A DNA stretch of 64,000 nucleotides from Microvirga sp. ACRRW (GCF_022346925.1 NZ_JAKRNJ010000006.1:209888-273887), one strand, 5' to 3'; shown: positions 33,447 through 43,245, counted from the first letter of the stretch. A program made the numbers and translations. The notes: generated by a model from the letters alone, not told the origin.

Positions 33447-34253
33447 TCAGGCCATGATGCTGAGCCCGCCATCCACGTAAGTGGTGGTTCCGGTGAGCCG
33501 CCGCGCGAAGGGTGTCGTCAGATAGGCGGCTGTGAGGCCGACATCGTCGATGTCGACAAGCTCGCCGATGGGGGCCCGCTCGACGGCTTCGGTGAGAAGC
33601 ACGTCGAAATCCTTCAGGCCGGAGGCCGCGCGGGTTTTCAGCGGGCCGGGCGAGACGGCATGAACCCGGATGTGCCTGTCGCCCAACTCGTAGGCGAGAT
33701 AGCGGACGGCGCTCTCCAGCGCCGCCTTCACCGGGCCCATGAGGTTGTAGTTCGGCACCACCTTGTTGGCGCCGTGATAGCTCATCGCCAGAAGGGTTCC
33801 GCCTTCGCTCATCAGGGGCTCGGCCAGCCGCGCCATGCGGATGAAGGAATGGCAGGAAATGTCCATCGCCACCTTGAATCCCTCGTCGGAACTGTCGAGA
33901 AGACGCCCCTGCAGATCCTCCTTCGGCGCGAAGGCGATGGAGTGCAGCGCGATGTCGAGGCTGCCCCAGGTCTCGCGGATCTGCCGGAAGACGTCTTCGA
34001 GCTCTCCGCTGCGCCCGACATCGCAGGGTGCGACAATCGAAGCACCAAGCTCCTTGGCGAGAGGCTCCACATAAGGTCGAGCCTTCTCGTTGAGGTAGGT
34101 CACCGCGAGATCCGCGCCGAGCTGGCGGAAGACCCGCGCACAGCCATAGGCAATCGAATGCTCGTTGGCGATGCCGATGATGAGGGCGCGCTTGCCGTGC
34201 AGAACCTTCGATTGAAGGGCGACATTGGTCCGTTCGGCCGATTGATCGTTCAT
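33447..34253 (-). CDS. fabI: Enoyl-[acyl-carrier-protein] reductase FabI
   Basis: A 268-residue short-chain-dehydrogenase-fold enzyme that reduces enoyl-ACP in fatty-acid synthesis. FabI signatures: GKRALIIGIANEHSIAYG (cofactor loop), the loss of the usual SDR YxxxK in favour of the Y-x6-K spacing in YNLMGPVKAAL, and RVHAVSPGPLKTRAASG. The start overlaps the stop of the DUF3141 gene (34250-34253), so translation is coupled. Placed in a cluster with phosphotransacetylase and acetate kinase. A second fabI elsewhere in the genome is likely in this group, so this copy may serve a specialised cluster. Confidence 0.9.
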   Translation of the reverse strand: MNDQSAERTNVALQSKVLHGKRALIIGIANEHSIAYGCARVFRQLGADLAVTYLNEKARPYVEPLAKELGASIVAPCDVGRSGELEDVFRQIRETWGSLDIALHSIAFAPKEDLQGRLLDSSDEGFKVAMDISCHSFIRMARLAEPLMSEGGTLLAMSYHGANKVVPNYNLMGPVKAALESAVRYLAYELGDRHIRVHAVSPGPLKTRAASGLKDFDVLLTEAVERAPIGELVDIDDVGLTAAYLTTPFARRLTGTTTYVDGGLSIMA

Positions 34254-36682
34254 GGACTTGCCTTCGTGCGTCGATGGTCGCGCGGGCGGCGGGGAGCGCT
34301 TGGCCTCGGCCTCGGCACTGCCCCAGTGATGTTCTCCGGCAGCGTCACCGTAATCGGCCCGGCCTTAGCCTCGCCACCAATTTCTTCCTCGGAGAGAAGC
34401 CGCCTGATCTCAGCCATCACATCAATCTGTTTGGCATTGGGCTCGATCTGGCTCTCGAGTCGGTCGAGCAAGGTGAGCAGCCCGCGCCGATCCGCCGCCG
34501 TCCGCAGAAGCTTCGGCAATGCCCTGAGCGCCTTTTCCGGCTCGAAGTCGACAATGTAGGACTGCTCGCGAATGATCGCGCGGGCGGCTTCTGCAGGCAT
34601 GTCAACGAGACCGATGTCCTTGCCCACGAGGTCCCGCGCTCGCTTCATGGCCGAAAGCCGCCGTCGTCCGGTGCCTGCTTTCATCAAGAGAAGCGCCGTG
34701 CGGACGATGGCCCGTGTCGGGTCACCGTCGTCAATATGCGCCAAAGCCTCCTTCACAACCGGAGCGCCTCGCACGTCGATGGGCTCATCCGCTATGGCTC
34801 CCTTGTCATCGGCCGCCATGCCAACGCTGGCCGAACCGTAAATGCGAAAGAATGTGTTCTCTACCGCCGCATCGCGCAAATCACGATAGAGACCCCACGT
34901 GGCCGATGTCGCGGCTGCGGTCCAGCGCTCCATCATGGCCATGGGGCCATCACCTTTGGCGGGCACCCGGTTCGCCCTCGCCATGTCCGCCATGCCCTGC
35001 AGCGGCCACAGAAACGGGTTCAGATCCGACACCGCCCAGCGCTGCGCCCGTTGCGGATGCATGGCCCGCCGCACGGCCGCTCCTGTCGGCGTCACGACCG
35101 ACGAAACGAGAGGATGGACAAAGGTTTCATAGGCGGCTGCGAGTGTCTCGGATGTGGCCTCGACCGCCTTGAACGGCAGCTCGTCCTTGCGACCGTATTT
35201 CTGCAGAACCTGAAGCTCCTCGACCCGGCGCTCGGTCAGCAGCACGTCGTAGCGCACGCTGCCATTCGCCTTGTGCTCCTCGACCTGCATGCCGTAGAGG
35301 CCCGGTGGGAGATGCTCGATATACTCGATCAGATCGACGATCTGCGTGTGCTCCCGCTTGGCAACGGCACCGGACACGAAGATGCCGAGGTGGCCGACGC
35401 TCTTGTGCATCAGGCCGACGATGACTTGCCCGTTCGCCTTGAGGGCTTCCGTGGTCGGATAGAGATCCGCGACCCAATTGAACGCCTGCTGTGGAGGCGT
35501 GATGTTGTCGCCAAGCGACGCGAACAGAATGATGGGCGACTGGATCGCCCGCAGATCGAAGGCGCGTCCTTCGGACCATTCCGCATCACCATCCGCGAGG
35601 TTATTGCCCACGAACAGGTTCTCGACGATCCATTTGATCTCCTGCCGGTCCATCAGGAAGAAGCCGCCCCACCAGCGCTCGAATTCGAGGAAGCGTTCCG
35701 GTTCGGTGTCGATCTTCGAGAAAAGCGTGTAGTACTTGTCGAAATAGGTGTTGGCCGGGTTGAGATACTCGAAGTTCTCGACGAGATGGGCGCCGTCGAA
35801 CCTGTCGGCGCCGAGATCGCTGGCGAGAAGCGCAGGCCAGGTTCCACCGAGAATACCGCCTGCATAGCGCATGGGATTTTCGCCGTCGTTGCCGGCCCAG
35901 TAAGACATCGGCGCGCCGTTGATCACGATGGGGCCGACGAGGTCCGGTTCGAGTGCGCCGACGAGCATCGAGGCCCAGCCCCCCTGGCAGTTGCCAATCA
36001 CCACCGGCTTACGGGTCTTCGGGTGACGCTCGCCGACGATACGCAGGAACTCGGCCTCGGCGCGGGAGACATCCGCAAGCGTTTGTCCGGGCACCGGCTC
36101 CGGGAAGAAGATGACGAAATAGACCGGATGGCCCGCCTTGAGCGCCACACCCACCTGCGAGTCCTGCTTGAACCCGCCGATCCCTGGCCCGTGCCCTGCG
36201 CGCGGGTCGATGATGACGAAAGGCCGCCGTTCGGGATCGGTCTCGACGCCCTTTGGCGGAGTGATGCGCACAAGGGCATAGTTCGCAGGGCGTTCGAAGA
36301 TGCGTGCGTCCGCGATCATCTCCCAGTCGAAATCCAGCAGAGGCGGCTTGCCGGCCTTCTCGTGCTCGATCCAGTTGTTGCCACGCTGCCGCAGCGTGTC
36401 CCAGAACAGGATGGATCGTTGAGTGAAGTCGAGCCAGTAGGAACTGGCGTCGCGCCAAAGATCCAACGGAGACATCCGATCCATGGGCCTGTCGCTCCAT
36501 GCATCACTCGCCGCCCGCATCGCCTCAAGATAGCGCTGCATGGCCTTGGCATAACGCTCCTGATAGACCTCTGTGACCTTCACATGCATGCGGCCCAGTT
36601 CTGTCAACCGCGTATCCAAGTCCTGCCGCTCAGGTTCGAGAACCGGCTCGTTTCTTAGCATTGGTCTGATCCGTCCATACAA
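34250..36682 (-). CDS. DUF3141 protein, PHA-synthase-like alpha/beta hydrolase
   Basis: An 810-residue cytoplasmic protein. The region 150-470 is an alpha/beta hydrolase in which VIGNCQGGWAS presents Cys232 in a GxCxG nucleophile elbow, as in PhaC-type polyhydroxyalkanoate synthases. FASLGDNITPPQQAFNW holds the Asp and VGHLGIF the His of the triad. The last 300 residues are helical and specific to DUF3141. The first Met could be 36682 or 36661. It overlaps fabI and precedes it. The grouping with a phasin, Pta and AckA suggests acyl-CoA/PHB-related metabolism, but no activity has been assigned to the family as far as I know. Confidence 0.85.
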   Translation of the reverse strand: MYGRIRPMLRNEPVLEPERQDLDTRLTELGRMHVKVTEVYQERYAKAMQRYLEAMRAASDAWSDRPMDRMSPLDLWRDASSYWLDFTQRSILFWDTLRQRGNNWIEHEKAGKPPLLDFDWEMIADARIFERPANYALVRITPPKGVETDPERRPFVIIDPRAGHGPGIGGFKQDSQVGVALKAGHPVYFVIFFPEPVPGQTLADVSRAEAEFLRIVGERHPKTRKPVVIGNCQGGWASMLVGALEPDLVGPIVINGAPMSYWAGNDGENPMRYAGGILGGTWPALLASDLGADRFDGAHLVENFEYLNPANTYFDKYYTLFSKIDTEPERFLEFERWWGGFFLMDRQEIKWIVENLFVGNNLADGDAEWSEGRAFDLRAIQSPIILFASLGDNITPPQQAFNWVADLYPTTEALKANGQVIVGLMHKSVGHLGIFVSGAVAKREHTQIVDLIEYIEHLPPGLYGMQVEEHKANGSVRYDVLLTERRVEELQVLQKYGRKDELPFKAVEATSETLAAAYETFVHPLVSSVVTPTGAAVRRAMHPQRAQRWAVSDLNPFLWPLQGMADMARANRVPAKGDGPMAMMERWTAAATSATWGLYRDLRDAAVENTFFRIYGSASVGMAADDKGAIADEPIDVRGAPVVKEALAHIDDGDPTRAIVRTALLLMKAGTGRRRLSAMKRARDLVGKDIGLVDMPAEAARAIIREQSYIVDFEPEKALRALPKLLRTAADRRGLLTLLDRLESQIEPNAKQIDVMAEIRRLLSEEEIGGEAKAGPITVTLPENITGAVPRPRPSAPRRPRDHRRTKASP

Positions 36683-36690
36683 GGTTGGGA

Positions 36691-37200
36691 TTATGTTTTC
36701 GTATCACCCCACTTGAGGAAGAAGCCGACATCGCCCGGCAGCCCGCCCGGCCATTCGATGATCAGAGCGCTCAACCTGAAGCCCGCGGGCCGGAGCTGGT
36801 CACGCCACAATTCGTAGGCCTGGCGCGGGCGCCCGGTGAGCGTGTCGGGCCATCCCGGATCGGAATTGTTGATCGCGCGGCCATGGTCCGTGCACAGCGC
36901 ATTGGGAAAGCGCATGACCATTAGCTCGTTCTGGCCGCGCTCCGCCGCCGACCGCAGCTTCGAGCGCAGCGGCTGCAAGATCTCCTGCAATGCCTCCGGC
37001 GTGAGGTCTATGGGTGTGGCCATGCGCTTGATCAGGTCCTGGCGGGCCTTCTCGGCGCGATCCATGCCATCGACCGACTTCATGGCCTTCGCCATCTGCA
37101 TTTCGGTCATGTAGTTGCGTAGGTCATCCGCCGACATGAACGTCTCGACCGCAAGGCTCTCTTGAGCCTTCTCATCCGGTTTACTCTTAAGCGTTTCCAT
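36691..37200 (-). CDS. Conserved protein of unknown function in the acetate-kinase cluster
   Basis: A 169-residue protein from ATG 37200 (METLKSKPDEK); a longer frame to 37221 overlaps the end of ackA. The N-terminal half is helical and charged (YMTEMQMAKAMKSVDGMDRA), the C-terminal half has FPNALCTDHGRAINN and a final LPGDVGFFLKWGD. I do not recognise a domain. It lies between ackA and the DUF3141 gene with tight spacing, so it belongs to the operon. Confidence 0.7.
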   Translation of the reverse strand: METLKSKPDEKAQESLAVETFMSADDLRNYMTEMQMAKAMKSVDGMDRAEKARQDLIKRMATPIDLTPEALQEILQPLRSKLRSAAERGQNELMVMRFPNALCTDHGRAINNSDPGWPDTLTGRPRQAYELWRDQLRPAGFRLSALIIEWPGGLPGDVGFFLKWGDTKT

Positions 37201-37217
37201 GACACCGACCTCCCTGT

Positions 37218-38426
37218 TCATGATGCGAGTTTGGCTTGAACGGCATCGAGCACGCTGCGCGTCTGCCGGGCGATCACCAGTTCTTCATTGGTGGGAATGA
37301 CCCATGCCGTGGGCCCTGATCCGGCCGAGATGCGCGGTCCGCCTGTCCGATTAGCAGCTTCATCGATGGTGAGACCGGCCCATGCGAGGCCTGCGATCAC
37401 CTCGGCGCGGGTCGCCACGTCGTTCTCACCGATCCCAGCGGTGAACACGAGTCCGTCGAGGCCGCCAAGCGCAGCAACGAGGGAGCCGATCTCGCGCGTA
37501 ATACGGTAGACGAACATGTCGATGGCGCGCTTGGCATCGGCATTCGTCGCTGCCTTCGACCGCAGCGTCCGCATATCGTTCGAGATTCCGGAGACTCCGA
37601 GAAGTCCGGACTTGGTATAGAGCATGCGCTCAGCCTCTTCGGGAGAGAGCTTCATCTCGCGCAGCATATAAAAGACGACACCGGCATCGATGGCGCCGCA
37701 ACGGGTGCCCATGGGCAGGCCGTCGAGGGCGGAAAAACCCATGGTTGTCGCGATGCTGGTTCCGTCATTCAAGGCACAGAGGCTCGCGCCGTTCCCGAGA
37801 TGGGCGACTATGACCCGCCCCTCCGCGAGGCGAGGATCGTAGTCCTTTAGGACTGACGCGATGTAATCGTAGGAAAGGCCATGGAACCCGTAGCGGCGCA
37901 CACCTCGCTCGCGCATATCGCGTGGCAGGGCGAACAGGCTCGCGATGTCGGACTGCGTCTGATGAAAGCCAGTATCGAAGCAGGCAACCTGAGGCATGCC
38001 CGGAAGCCTTCGCTGGACGATCTTGATCGGTTCGAGATTGTGCGGCTGATGCAGCGGCGCGAGCGGCACCAGTTTCTCAAGTTCCTGAATGACGGCCTCG
38101 TCGATCAATGTCGGCGCGGCAAAGGCCCCACCGCCATGAACGACCCGGTGTCCGATGGCCGCAAGCTTGCGGTTCTCCTGATGGGAGCGCAGCCACGATA
38201 TGAGATGCATCAGCGCTTCCTCATGCCCGATGCCGTCGCCGGAACTCCATGTCATCTCATCGAGGGGCGTGCCGCCCGTGTCCTTAACGATGAAATGGAC
38301 AGCACCTCCAAGACCCTCGTAGAACCCCTTCCAGACGAGCCGAGGTTCCATGCCATCGAACATGTCGTAGACCTGGAACTTGAGGCTCGAAGAGCCCGCG
38401 TTCAGAACGATGAGGACGGGAGTCAT
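37218..38426 (-). CDS. ackA: Acetate/propionate kinase
   Basis: A 402-residue ASKHA-fold kinase: acetyl phosphate + ADP gives acetate + ATP, or the reverse. Signatures: VLNAGSSSLKFQVYD (PROSITE pattern 1), HRVVHGG, FDTGFHQ, RYGFHGLSYDY, HLGNGAS, and FTAGIGEND near the C-terminus. It starts 4 bases after the phosphotransacetylase stop, forming the classic pta-ackA pair that interconverts acetyl-CoA and acetate. Confidence 0.95.
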   Translation of the reverse strand: MTPVLIVLNAGSSSLKFQVYDMFDGMEPRLVWKGFYEGLGGAVHFIVKDTGGTPLDEMTWSSGDGIGHEEALMHLISWLRSHQENRKLAAIGHRVVHGGGAFAAPTLIDEAVIQELEKLVPLAPLHQPHNLEPIKIVQRRLPGMPQVACFDTGFHQTQSDIASLFALPRDMRERGVRRYGFHGLSYDYIASVLKDYDPRLAEGRVIVAHLGNGASLCALNDGTSIATTMGFSALDGLPMGTRCGAIDAGVVFYMLREMKLSPEEAERMLYTKSGLLGVSGISNDMRTLRSKAATNADAKRAIDMFVYRITREIGSLVAALGGLDGLVFTAGIGENDVATRAEVIAGLAWAGLTIDEAANRTGGPRISAGSGPTAWVIPTNEELVIARQTRSVLDAVQAKLAS

Positions 38427-38429
38427 GCT

Positions 38430-39401
38430 TTAGACCTCCGGCATGGCGAGCTGCTTGCGTTGTGCATCGGCAACGAGAGACGCGACTGCACATGAGGCCA
38501 GCCGGGTGATGGTCGAGTCGGCCCGGCTCGTGAGGATCACAGGAACGCGCGCGCCGAGCACGATTCCCGCCGCATCCGCATCGGCCAGGAAAGTCAGGCT
38601 CTTGGCGAGCATGTTGCCGGCTTCGAGATCGGGCACCACCAGGACATTGGCCTGCCCAGCGACCGGGGATTGGATCTTCTTGATCTTGGCCGCGCCGAGA
38701 TCGATGGCATTGTCGAGTGCGAGTGGACCATCAACGATCCCACCGGTGATTTGCCCGCGATCGGCCATTTTGCAGAGCGCCGCGGCCTCGATGGTCGAGG
38801 GCACCTTCGGGTTCACGGTCTCCATCGCCGACAAGATCGCCACGCGCACCGGATCGACCCGCAAGGCGCGAGCGAGGTCGATGGCGTTTTGAACGATGTG
38901 GACCTTGTCCTCCAGCGTCGGCGCGATGTTGACCGCCGCGTCGGTAATGATAAGCGCCGTCTCATGGTCAGGAACATCCATGACGAAGCAATGGCTGATC
39001 CGGCGCGCAGTCCTGAGGCCGCCTTCGCGGCGGACGATGGCACCCATGAGCTCATCGGTGTGCAGGCTGCCCTTCATCAATGCCTCGGCCTGCCCGGATT
39101 TCACGAGATCGACCGCCGCATCCGCCGCCGCATGGCTGTGCGGAGCATCAACGATCCGCATATTGGACATATCCCCACCAAGAGATTCCGCAGCTGCCAT
39201 GATCTTGGTCTGCGGCCCGACGAGGATCGGCTCGATCAGGCCGAGTTCCGCCGCCTCGAGAACCGCGCCCAGGGAAGCCGCATCGCATGGATGAACCACG
39301 GCAACCTTCAGCTTCGGCAGAGATCGTGCGACCGCAACCAGCCGGTCGTATTTGTCATGCCGTCGCTGAGATGCATCTTGAGCTGAAACCGCAACCGTCA
39401 T
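38430..39401 (-). CDS. pta: Phosphate acetyl/butyryltransferase
   Basis: A protein of 323 residues if started at ATG 39401 (GAGGAGG in front; frames reach back to 39446). It transfers the acyl group from CoA to phosphate. It is the short, single-domain type: MKGSLHTDELMGA, then SHCFVMDVP, TDAAVNIAPTLEDK and GPLALDNAID, with VLVVPDLEAGNML near the end. It may act on acetyl- or butyryl-CoA. The first gene of the pta-ackA-unknown-DUF3141-fabI cluster. Confidence 0.9.
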   Translation of the reverse strand: MTVAVSAQDASQRRHDKYDRLVAVARSLPKLKVAVVHPCDAASLGAVLEAAELGLIEPILVGPQTKIMAAAESLGGDMSNMRIVDAPHSHAAADAAVDLVKSGQAEALMKGSLHTDELMGAIVRREGGLRTARRISHCFVMDVPDHETALIITDAAVNIAPTLEDKVHIVQNAIDLARALRVDPVRVAILSAMETVNPKVPSTIEAAALCKMADRGQITGGIVDGPLALDNAIDLGAAKIKKIQSPVAGQANVLVVPDLEAGNMLAKSLTFLADADAAGIVLGARVPVILTSRADSTITRLASCAVASLVADAQRKQLAMPEV

Positions 39402-39606
39402 CATGGCCTCCTCGCCGTACACACGATGGGCTGTTGTCATTGGCACCGGGCGCGAAGAGACCTGCGGGTACGGGATTTTAACCCAAACTCGCGCTTGCTT
39501 CGGCTGGTTTTCCTGCCGAGAGAATTATGACCTCTTCGAGCCCTGCTGCTTGACCCGTTGAGCCATCGAATTGACAGTTTCGGACAGGCAACGATGCGCG
39601 GATATG

Positions 39607-40722
39607 TCACCCATGATGGCCGTCGCATCGCCAATTCGTTGGTGTCTGGCCCGACCAGCGGCGGAAGGCCCGCGTAAAAGCGCTTGCTTCGGAATAGCCG
39701 AGAGCAGCCGCGATTTGCGCAAGCGGCACCTCGGTATCCTGCAGCAATTGCCGAGCGATCTCGAACCGGATCTCGTTGGTGAGGGCTCTGTAACCCATCC
39801 CCCCATTCTTCAAGCGGCGGCTCAGAGTACGGCGGTGCATCGCCAGGAGCTCAGCTATGTCATCCGCCGTACATCGATGATGCGTCAATCGCGTGCGCAA
39901 CAAACGCCGGATATCGTCGGAGAATTCTGAAACCTCGGTGCCTTTCAGCTGCTGGATGCGCTCCTCCAGCAGAACACGCACCATGGGATCCGCACCACAA
40001 ATGCGCAGCTTCAGATCCTGGACCGGAAAGACGATGGAAGCACTCTCCTGATTAAACCGCACGGGCGCCCGGAAATGACGCCGGTACGGCTCCTGATCCG
40101 CCGGGCGTGTCCGAGCCAGCAGCACCTCTGTCGGATTCCAACCGGAGCCCGACAGAGTGCGTAAAGCATTGACTGCGACTGCGATCGCCCCGTCCGAAAT
40201 TTGATCCGCGCTCTCGCTCTCGAGCTGATAGATCGAAAAGGTGAACAATGCCGTATCGCCGATGAGCGTGAGCGACGGAACGGCCCCCTTGTTCTGGATA
40301 CAGAGATTCGTCACGAGGGCATGCAGGGCGTCACCCACCGTTTCCGAGTGCAGCATGAGCCGCCCGACGATACCGAGCGACAGGATCGTAGCGCGCCGAC
40401 CCACGAGGAATCCGAAATGAGGGCAGTTGGTGTGGGCGACACTCAAGGTGAGCAACCGGCCCAGGGCGGCATGCGGGATGACACTCGTCTCATCGTCGAA
40501 AAGACATGGATCGAGCCCGGCCTCCCGTATGAGCGGATCGGGATCGATACCGAAATCGCGCAAGGCAGGCACGATTTCCTTGGCAACACCAAGATGGATA
40601 TAGCCCGACGGCAGAGCACGCCCTACTCCCGCCAACATAGTCGGCGGAATCGCTATCGGTCTCTTGCTCCCCACGATTTTTGACGTTGTTGTTTTGGACA
40701 CAAGTTCGATGTTGTTCACCAT
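39607..40722 (-). CDS. AraC-family transcriptional regulator
   Basis: A 371-residue regulator. The last 100 residues form two HTH units: CTADDIAELLAMHRRTLSRRL and VPLAQIAAALGYSEASAFTRAF, with RRWSGQTPTNWR at the end as in AraC/XylS. The first 230 residues match the arabinose_bd-like sensor domain of the OruR/QuiP group. It is transcribed in the same direction as pta but ends 200 bases upstream of it, so it could control that cluster. The ligand is unknown. Confidence 0.85.
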   Translation of the reverse strand: MVNNIELVSKTTTSKIVGSKRPIAIPPTMLAGVGRALPSGYIHLGVAKEIVPALRDFGIDPDPLIREAGLDPCLFDDETSVIPHAALGRLLTLSVAHTNCPHFGFLVGRRATILSLGIVGRLMLHSETVGDALHALVTNLCIQNKGAVPSLTLIGDTALFTFSIYQLESESADQISDGAIAVAVNALRTLSGSGWNPTEVLLARTRPADQEPYRRHFRAPVRFNQESASIVFPVQDLKLRICGADPMVRVLLEERIQQLKGTEVSEFSDDIRRLLRTRLTHHRCTADDIAELLAMHRRTLSRRLKNGGMGYRALTNEIRFEIARQLLQDTEVPLAQIAAALGYSEASAFTRAFRRWSGQTPTNWRCDGHHG

Positions 40723-41006
40723 CGTCAGGGTCCCTCGTCAGGTTTTGGAAGTTCCCATGCCGCGTGATCTATGACCGCGCGGCAGACACAAGGACTTTGA
40801 TCGCATCACATTAACTTAGGTAAATGGGAATTTAGGCTATTTCACGGATTTGCCGCACCCTTTCCGCTCGCATGGCAGGCCCCTTTCCTCGCTTAATGCG
40901 CAGGCCAATCACAGCCAGGATGCGCCTCTGTGTACTGCCGTTCCAAGTGTGATATTGAAACATTTCCGCCCTTGCTGGCGACTCGCATTGATTGGAGATG
41001 AACCTG

Positions 41007-41864
41007 ATGCCCCTCCCCGCTGGCGTGGTCAGCCGCCCTGCCCTCGCGTTCACAACGGATGCTCTCGCCGAGATCATGACCGCCTGCTTCGAGGCATATG
41101 TGGTACCCATGACGATGACCGGCGAGGCCTTCAATGGACGCTTCCGGCGGGAGAACCTCGACCTTCAGGCAAGCCGCGTTTTCGTGGAAGGCGAGCATCC
41201 GGTGGCGCTCGTTCTCGTCGTACGCAGGGGGTGGACAGCGCGGATCGGGGCTATGGGCATAGTCACCGACTTCCGCGGAAAAGGTCTTGGACGCGCGGCC
41301 CTGCAGTCGGTGATGGAGGATCTGCGTAAAGCAGGCGACCGCCGCCTGCTGCTGGAAGTGATCGCCTCTAACGAGCCCGCCGTGCGCCTCTACAAAAGCC
41401 TCGGCTTCAAAGTCCGACGAAATCTTGTCGGTTATCGCCGCCCGGCAGGATCGATCAACCCGGCGGATGTAACCGACCTCGTTGAGGTAGATCCGCTCAC
41501 CGTCGCCCGCATCGTCGCGGCGGAAGGTGCGCCCGACCTACCCTGGTTCATGGCGCCGGAAACACTGGCGGCTTGTACCGCACCTGCTCGTGGGCTGGCG
41601 CTTTCGAAAGAGGCCTTCGCCATCGTCGAACCGGCCCCTCAGCCTAATCTTTTAAGCCTGCGCACCCTTGTCGTCGCACGCCATGCGCGAGGGCGCGGCT
41701 TGGGGCGCAGGATGATCACATCGCTCGCAGCCGCCCATCCGCAGCAGGACCTAGTGATCTCCGCCAACTTTCCGGAAGAACTCGCGGCAGGATTCATCAC
41801 GCGCATGGGTTTCGAGCGCACGCCCATCGGCCAGTTCGAGATGGACCTAGACCTCACAGCCTAA
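41007..41864 (+). CDS. Tandem GNAT acetyltransferase
   Basis: A 285-residue protein from ATG 41007 (GGAG eight bases before). Two acetyl-CoA-binding loops are present: GIVTDFRGKGLGRAAL in the first half, with SNEPAVRLYKSLGFK, and VARHARGRGLGRRMI in the second half, with ITRMGFERTP. It is therefore a duplicated GNAT protein; in such proteins one copy is often catalytic and the other structural. The acceptor is unknown. Monocistronic. Confidence 0.85.
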   Translation: MPLPAGVVSRPALAFTTDALAEIMTACFEAYVVPMTMTGEAFNGRFRRENLDLQASRVFVEGEHPVALVLVVRRGWTARIGAMGIVTDFRGKGLGRAALQSVMEDLRKAGDRRLLLEVIASNEPAVRLYKSLGFKVRRNLVGYRRPAGSINPADVTDLVEVDPLTVARIVAAEGAPDLPWFMAPETLAACTAPARGLALSKEAFAIVEPAPQPNLLSLRTLVVARHARGRGLGRRMITSLAAAHPQQDLVISANFPEELAAGFITRMGFERTPIGQFEMDLDLTA

Positions 41865-41958
41865 GCTTTTCGCCGAGGAAAAACTCAACTCTGCAGCCAA
41901 TGTATCTACGCGTAATCCCTGCGGTTAACATGTCTCGTCAGGGTCCGCTGGTTTGCCC

Positions 41959-41997
41959 AGGCGGGGCGTTTCTTCGCCCTCTTGAAGGCCCCGCCAT
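41959..41997 (+). terminator. GC-rich hairpin after the GNAT gene
   Basis: GGCGGGGC and GCCCCGCC enclose about 20 bases with a weak inner pairing. A T-rich stretch follows only after about 15 bases, so it is a weak terminator candidate. The rest of 41865-42141 shows no gene. Confidence 0.4.
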
Positions 41998-42141
41998 CCG
42001 ATTATTCATGTTTTAACCAAACCGTCGTTCAATGGGCCGGTGTGAAAGTGTTCTTTCGTGCATGGTAAATCCTGCAACCCGGGACCGGCTGTTTAAGCTG
42101 GGACATACCGTGCGCGGCTGAGTTGTTGCGTAGAGTTCGCC

Positions 42142-43245
42142 ATGGTGCATTACCGCTATCCGTCACGCCGCGTCCGGCGGAAAAGCCGGCGCAGTTTTTT
42201 CATGACGGCCGCCCTCGTGGCGATCTCCATGAGCCCCGTCGCCTTCTTCGCGAAGCTGCAGGTTCAGGACGCACCTCCCAGGATTGAAGTTTCAGCGAGA
42301 ACGGCAAGCCCCACGCCCACACAGGCTCCGGTCATAGCGGTTGCATCCGACGATGGTGATTGGTCTCCGGTCGAGCCTACGCTCAGCATGAAGGCGGAAG
42401 CGCTCGCCTTCGCGCGTAACGCGCCGCTCGCGACGAATTTCAGGCCCTTCAACGCTCCGCGCGCCGTTGCCAATGCCGGGAAGCCTGCCGCCCCGACAAT
42501 GCAAGACAATGCCCCGCCCGCATCTGAGCCTCAGATTGCACAAGCTCCGATACCGTTGCCCGTACCGCGGCCTGCCGAATTCCGGATTGCAAGTGCCCCT
42601 GAACCTACAAAACTCGAGACGCCGAGAGCAGCACGCACACGGATCACTGCTCCCATGACGGTTGCCGCTGCGCCGAGCGCGCCAGACAGCAGCCCATCCT
42701 TCTTCGAGAAGTTCTTCGGCATCAAACCCGCGACGCCGCCTGAATCCGCTCTCGGTTATGCCGCGCTGAATACAGGCAGCATCGCGCCGAGTAGCCGTTT
42801 CAATGCCGTCCCCATGGCAGGCGACAAGACGGCTGTCTATGACATCAGCGCCCAGGTCGTCATCATGCCCAACGGCGAACGGCTGGAGGCTCATTCCGGT
42901 CTTGGCGACAAGATGGATGATCCTCGTTACGTCAATGTGCGCATGAAGGGCGCAACGCCGCCTGGAACCTACGTTCTCACCGAGCGCGAAGCCTTATTCC
43001 ATGGCGTCCGCGCCATCCGCATGAACCCGGTGGGTGGCAGCGCTGCCATCTATGGGCGCGATGGTATTCTCGCCCACACCTACATGCTCGGACCGAACGG
43101 GGACTCGAATGGCTGCGTGTCGTTCAAGGATTACAACCGGTTCCTGCAGGCTTTCCTCAGGGGCGAAGTCAACCGCATGATCGTGACTGCAGGCAGCAAG
43201 CAGGACCTCCTACCGCGCGTCGTCTCTCGGGGCCGGTCGTCCTAA
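42142..43245 (+). CDS. DUF2778 (Tlde1-like) exported protein
   Basis: A 367-residue protein with an Arg/Lys-rich N-terminus and one membrane segment (about 19-37), a Pro/Ala-rich linker (50-220) and a C-terminal DUF2778 domain: LEAHSGLGDKMDDPRYVN, GTYVLTEREALFHGVRAIR, then AHTYMLGPNGDSNGCVSF with His312 and Cys325. DUF2778 is the fold of Tlde1, an L,D-transpeptidase-like family acting on peptidoglycan tetrapeptides. In Rhizobiales such anchored versions are common and probably modify the cell wall rather than serve as toxins. Convergent with the SDR gene (stops overlap at 43242-43245). Confidence 0.85.
   Translation: MVHYRYPSRRVRRKSRRSFFMTAALVAISMSPVAFFAKLQVQDAPPRIEVSARTASPTPTQAPVIAVASDDGDWSPVEPTLSMKAEALAFARNAPLATNFRPFNAPRAVANAGKPAAPTMQDNAPPASEPQIAQAPIPLPVPRPAEFRIASAPEPTKLETPRAARTRITAPMTVAAAPSAPDSSPSFFEKFFGIKPATPPESALGYAALNTGSIAPSSRFNAVPMAGDKTAVYDISAQVVIMPNGERLEAHSGLGDKMDDPRYVNVRMKGATPPGTYVLTEREALFHGVRAIRMNPVGGSAAIYGRDGILAHTYMLGPNGDSNGCVSFKDYNRFLQAFLRGEVNRMIVTAGSKQDLLPRVVSRGRSS

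Noticed and set aside
34274..36658. 794-codon open frame on the plus strand
   Set aside because: It lies wholly antisense to the DUF3141 gene, whose product has recognisable motifs. The plus-strand product is His/Arg-rich without any domain, as expected from GC-rich third positions.
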